From Acidihalobacter yilgarnensis (GTDB lineage Bacteria; Pseudomonadota; Gammaproteobacteria; DSM-5130; Acidihalobacteraceae), in contig NZ_CP017415.1 in the NCBI RefSeq assembly GCF_001753245.1, forward strand, positions 2,198,501 to 2,262,500: a DNA stretch of 64,000 nucleotides, given 5' to 3'. This document shows positions 63,617 through 64,000 of the stretch, one piece after another. Numbering within the stretch: the stretch's first letter is position 1; each line of letters opens with the position of its first letter. The notes beneath the pieces are model-generated. The model saw only the letters and a program-made list of their open reading frames with translations. It had not been told where the DNA came from and searched no databases. The position numbers and the translations under genes are program-made.

Positions 63617-64000
63617 CTACCCGAAACGCCCGGTGATGTAGTCCTCGGTTTCCTTGCTGCCGGGATTGGTGAAGATGGTGTTGGTGTCGTTAAATTCAAT
63701 CAGCTTGCCCAGATACATGAAGGCGGTATAGTCGGAGACGCGTGCCGCCTGCTGCATGTTGTGCGTCACGATGGCAATGGTGTAGTCGTTCTTCAGCTCG
63801 TAGATCAATTCCTCGATCTTCAATGTCGAGATCGGATCCAGCGCCGAAGCGGGTTCGTCGAGCAGCAATACCTCTGGCTTGACCGCAATCGCGCGCGCGA
63901 TGCACAAACGCTGCTGCTGGCCGCCGGAAAGTTGTGTGCCGTTCTGCTTGAGCTTGTCCTTGACCTCGTCCCAGATAGCCGCCTTGTTCAACGCCCATTC
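63617..64000 (-). CDS. pstB: Phosphate ABC transporter ATP-binding protein PstB (C-terminal part)
   Basis: The frame is open through the window edge at 64000 and encodes the last 127 residues. It contains [20 protein letters not shown] (signature), Walker [14 protein letters not shown], the H-loop [18 protein letters not shown] and the PstB-like ending [28 protein letters not shown]. PstB powers high-affinity phosphate uptake. The N-terminal half with Walker A is outside the window. Confidence 0.93.
   Translation of the reverse strand, partial: EWALNKAAIWDEVKDKLKQNGTQLSGGQQQRLCIARAIAVKPEVLLLDEPASALDPISTLKIEELIYELKNDYTIAIVTHNMQQAARVSDYTAFMYLGKLIEFNDTNTIFTNPGSKETEDYITGRFG

Overview
The window reads as a stretch of chromosome from a GC-rich Gram-negative gammaproteobacterium. 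The neighbourhoods rpsB-tsf-pyrH-frr-uppS-cdsA-dxr-rseP-bamA-skp-lpxD-fabZ-lpxA, djlA/ligA/zipA/smc, lptF-lptG/pepA-holC-valS and map-glnD-dapC-dapD are all typical of that class. A GnnA/GnnB pair next to the lipid A genes and a c4-like dihaem cytochrome inside the bc1 operon recall acidophilic chemolithotrophs of the Acidithiobacillus/Acidihalobacter kind. That placement is inference; no rRNA is present to confirm it.

Layout. 1-3323 (-): peptide-type ABC transporter genes (binding protein, two ATPases, the second cut by the window edge). 3643-4041: small Q-rich protein. 4400-8186: cytochrome bc1 operon (petA, dihaem cytochrome c, petB, petC) ending in a strong terminator. 8301-9317: GNAT acetyltransferase and a partner. 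9331-12917 (-): dacB, serS, DUF190, crcB. 13081-14292: class V aminotransferase. 14380-18185: an accessory insert with three overlapping genes (HEPN-like protein, KGGVGR-variant ATPase, P-loop ATPase) bounded by a 21-bp near-perfect inverted repeat. 18456-25874 (-): djlA, ligA, zipA, smc. 25962-27642: queF and an FGGY kinase. 27648-28250 (-): rnhB. 28420-31705: gnnA, gnnB, lpxB, convergent with the long minus-strand envelope/translation cluster 31744-44145. 44418-51967: map, glnD, dapC, dapD, yccF, yffB, dapE. 52055-52897 (-): an AT-hook protein with 69-bp tandem repeats. 53074-55673: an RDD protein and lptG/lptF. 55781-62196: pepA, holC, an uncharacterised gene, valS and another uncharacterised gene. 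The window ends with dadA and the 3' part of pstB on the minus strand.

How the genes work together. Much of the window builds the envelope: lipid A (gnnA/B, lpxA/B/D, fabZ), LPS export (lptF/G), outer-membrane assembly (bamA, skp), isoprenoid and phospholipid precursors (dxr, uppS, cdsA), and diaminopimelate for peptidoglycan (dapC/D/E). GnnA and GnnB should supply a 3-amino UDP-GlcNAc, so that LpxA makes an amide-linked rather than ester-linked lipid A.

Two points stand out. First, the three-gene insert at 14.6-17.8 kb looks like a compact, possibly uncharacterised defence-type system. Second, four genes (serS, smc, dapC and the gene between holC and valS) each appear to lack exactly one base in a C or G run, which points to sequencing undercalls rather than gene loss. 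No tRNA, rRNA, CRISPR array, transposase or integrase was recognised.
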